Positions 5,541-5,977 of a DNA stretch of 5,977 bases are shown here, piece after piece. The stretch is from Phascolarctobacterium sp. (GTDB taxonomy: Bacteria > Bacillota > Negativicutes > Acidaminococcales > Acidaminococcaceae): assembly GCA_016302525.1 (NCBI GenBank), contig JAEDNJ010000101.1:1-5977 (forward strand), given 5' to 3'. The translations under genes and the position numbers were made by a program. The notes beneath the pieces are model-generated. The model made no database searches. It was given only the letters and a program-made list of their open reading frames with translations, and was not told the DNA's origin. Numbering within the stretch: the stretch's first letter is position 1; every line of letters starts with the position of its first letter.

Positions 5541-5977
5541 TGAAGATTACTATTGCCTGTGTAGGCAAAATTAAAGAAAAATATCTGACGGCTGGCATAG
5601 ATGAGTACAGCAAAAGGCTTACTCCCTTCTGCAAGCTGGAGACCATAGCGATTAACGAAGAAAAAATGCCCGAAGACCCCACGCCTGCCCTCAAGGAGCA
5701 GGTGCTGGAGAAGGAAACGCAGCGCCTTATAGCCATCATCCCGGAAAACAGCTATGTCGTTCTTTTGGATGTGGTGGGTAAGCAGCTTTCTTCGCCAGAG
5801 CTGGCAGCGAAAATTGATGCGCTGACCCTAGCTGGCAAGAGCCATCTCACCTTCGTTATCGGCGGTGCCTTTGGCTATACAGATGCTCTGCGCAGGCGGG
5901 CTGATTTTGCCATCTCCTTTAGCAAAATGACCTTCACGCACCAAATGATTAGGCTGCTTTTAGTAGAGCAAATTTAT
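5540..5977 (+). CDS. rlmH: 23S rRNA (pseudouridine-1915 N3)-methyltransferase RlmH, 3'-partial
   Basis: SPOUT-class, SAM-dependent methyltransferase (formerly YbeA/YydA) that methylates N3 of pseudouridine 1915 in helix 69 of 23S rRNA in assembled ribosomes. The frame is open from the ATG at 5540 to the window edge: 146 codons of a family total near 155-160, so roughly the last dozen residues (the RAFRI...YHK end) are cut off. Visible landmarks are the N-terminal MKITIACVGKIKEKY, LLDVVGKQLSSPELA (75-89), the SAM-binding loop IGGAFG (107-112) and SFSKMTFTHQMIRLLLVEQIY (126-146), which forms the knot and dimer region. The ATG shares its A with the htrA stop codon (TAATG), so translation is probably coupled to htrA. 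A weak AGGA (5527-5530) lies 9 nt upstream. Confidence 0.95.
   Translation, partial: MKITIACVGKIKEKYLTAGIDEYSKRLTPFCKLETIAINEEKMPEDPTPALKEQVLEKETQRLIAIIPENSYVVLLDVVGKQLSSPELAAKIDALTLAGKSHLTFVIGGAFGYTDALRRRADFAISFSKMTFTHQMIRLLLVEQIY

Noticed and set aside
1..5977. Mobile element, CRISPR array, toxin-antitoxin or defence system
   Set aside because: No transposase, integrase, spaced repeats or paired toxin/antitoxin genes are seen. All six genes are recognisable housekeeping or regulatory families.

Overview
This window is a compact stretch of chromosome with every supported gene on the + strand. It most likely comes from a Bacillota (Firmicutes) bacterium of moderate GC. The evidence is a FakA-type fatty acid kinase, an AzgA/PbuG-type purine permease, strong purine-rich ribosome binding sites, and the Bacillota gene order walJ-htrA-rlmH. 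HtrA carries a lipoprotein signal instead of the usual plain membrane anchor. This would fit a diderm lineage such as Negativicutes, but that placement is an inference and is not proven here.

Layout: (1) positions 1-1146 hold the 3' part of a purine permease whose N-terminus lies outside the window, followed by a strong intrinsic terminator (1158-1184). (2) A 244-bp intergenic region (1147-1390) holds two candidate promoters, a PerR-box-like sequence, and a leader with repeated GGCTAA words. (3) fakA (1391-3004) and a Fur/PerR-family regulator (3025-3447) lie 20 nt apart and are probably co-transcribed; a second terminator hairpin follows (3454-3486). (4) walJ (3507-4322), htrA (4338-5540) and rlmH (5540 to the window end, cut off) form a tight run with gaps of 15 nt and then a 1-nt overlap.

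How the genes fit together: the permease imports nucleobases. FakA phosphorylates exogenous fatty acids bound to a FakB partner that is not encoded here. The Fur-family protein senses metal or peroxide. WalJ is an MBL-fold nuclease, HtrA an envelope quality-control protease, and RlmH a 23S rRNA methyltransferase. In Bacillus the last three follow the walRK two-component system, but here fakA and a Fur-family regulator occupy that upstream position.

Nothing in the window looks like a mobile element, CRISPR array, tRNA, rRNA or defence system. I found no convincing undescribed multi-gene system. The points worth a second look are regulatory and contextual: the possible PerR box, the terminator with no room for a promoter after it, lipoprotein HtrA with an FPG repeat, and the unusual neighbourhood.
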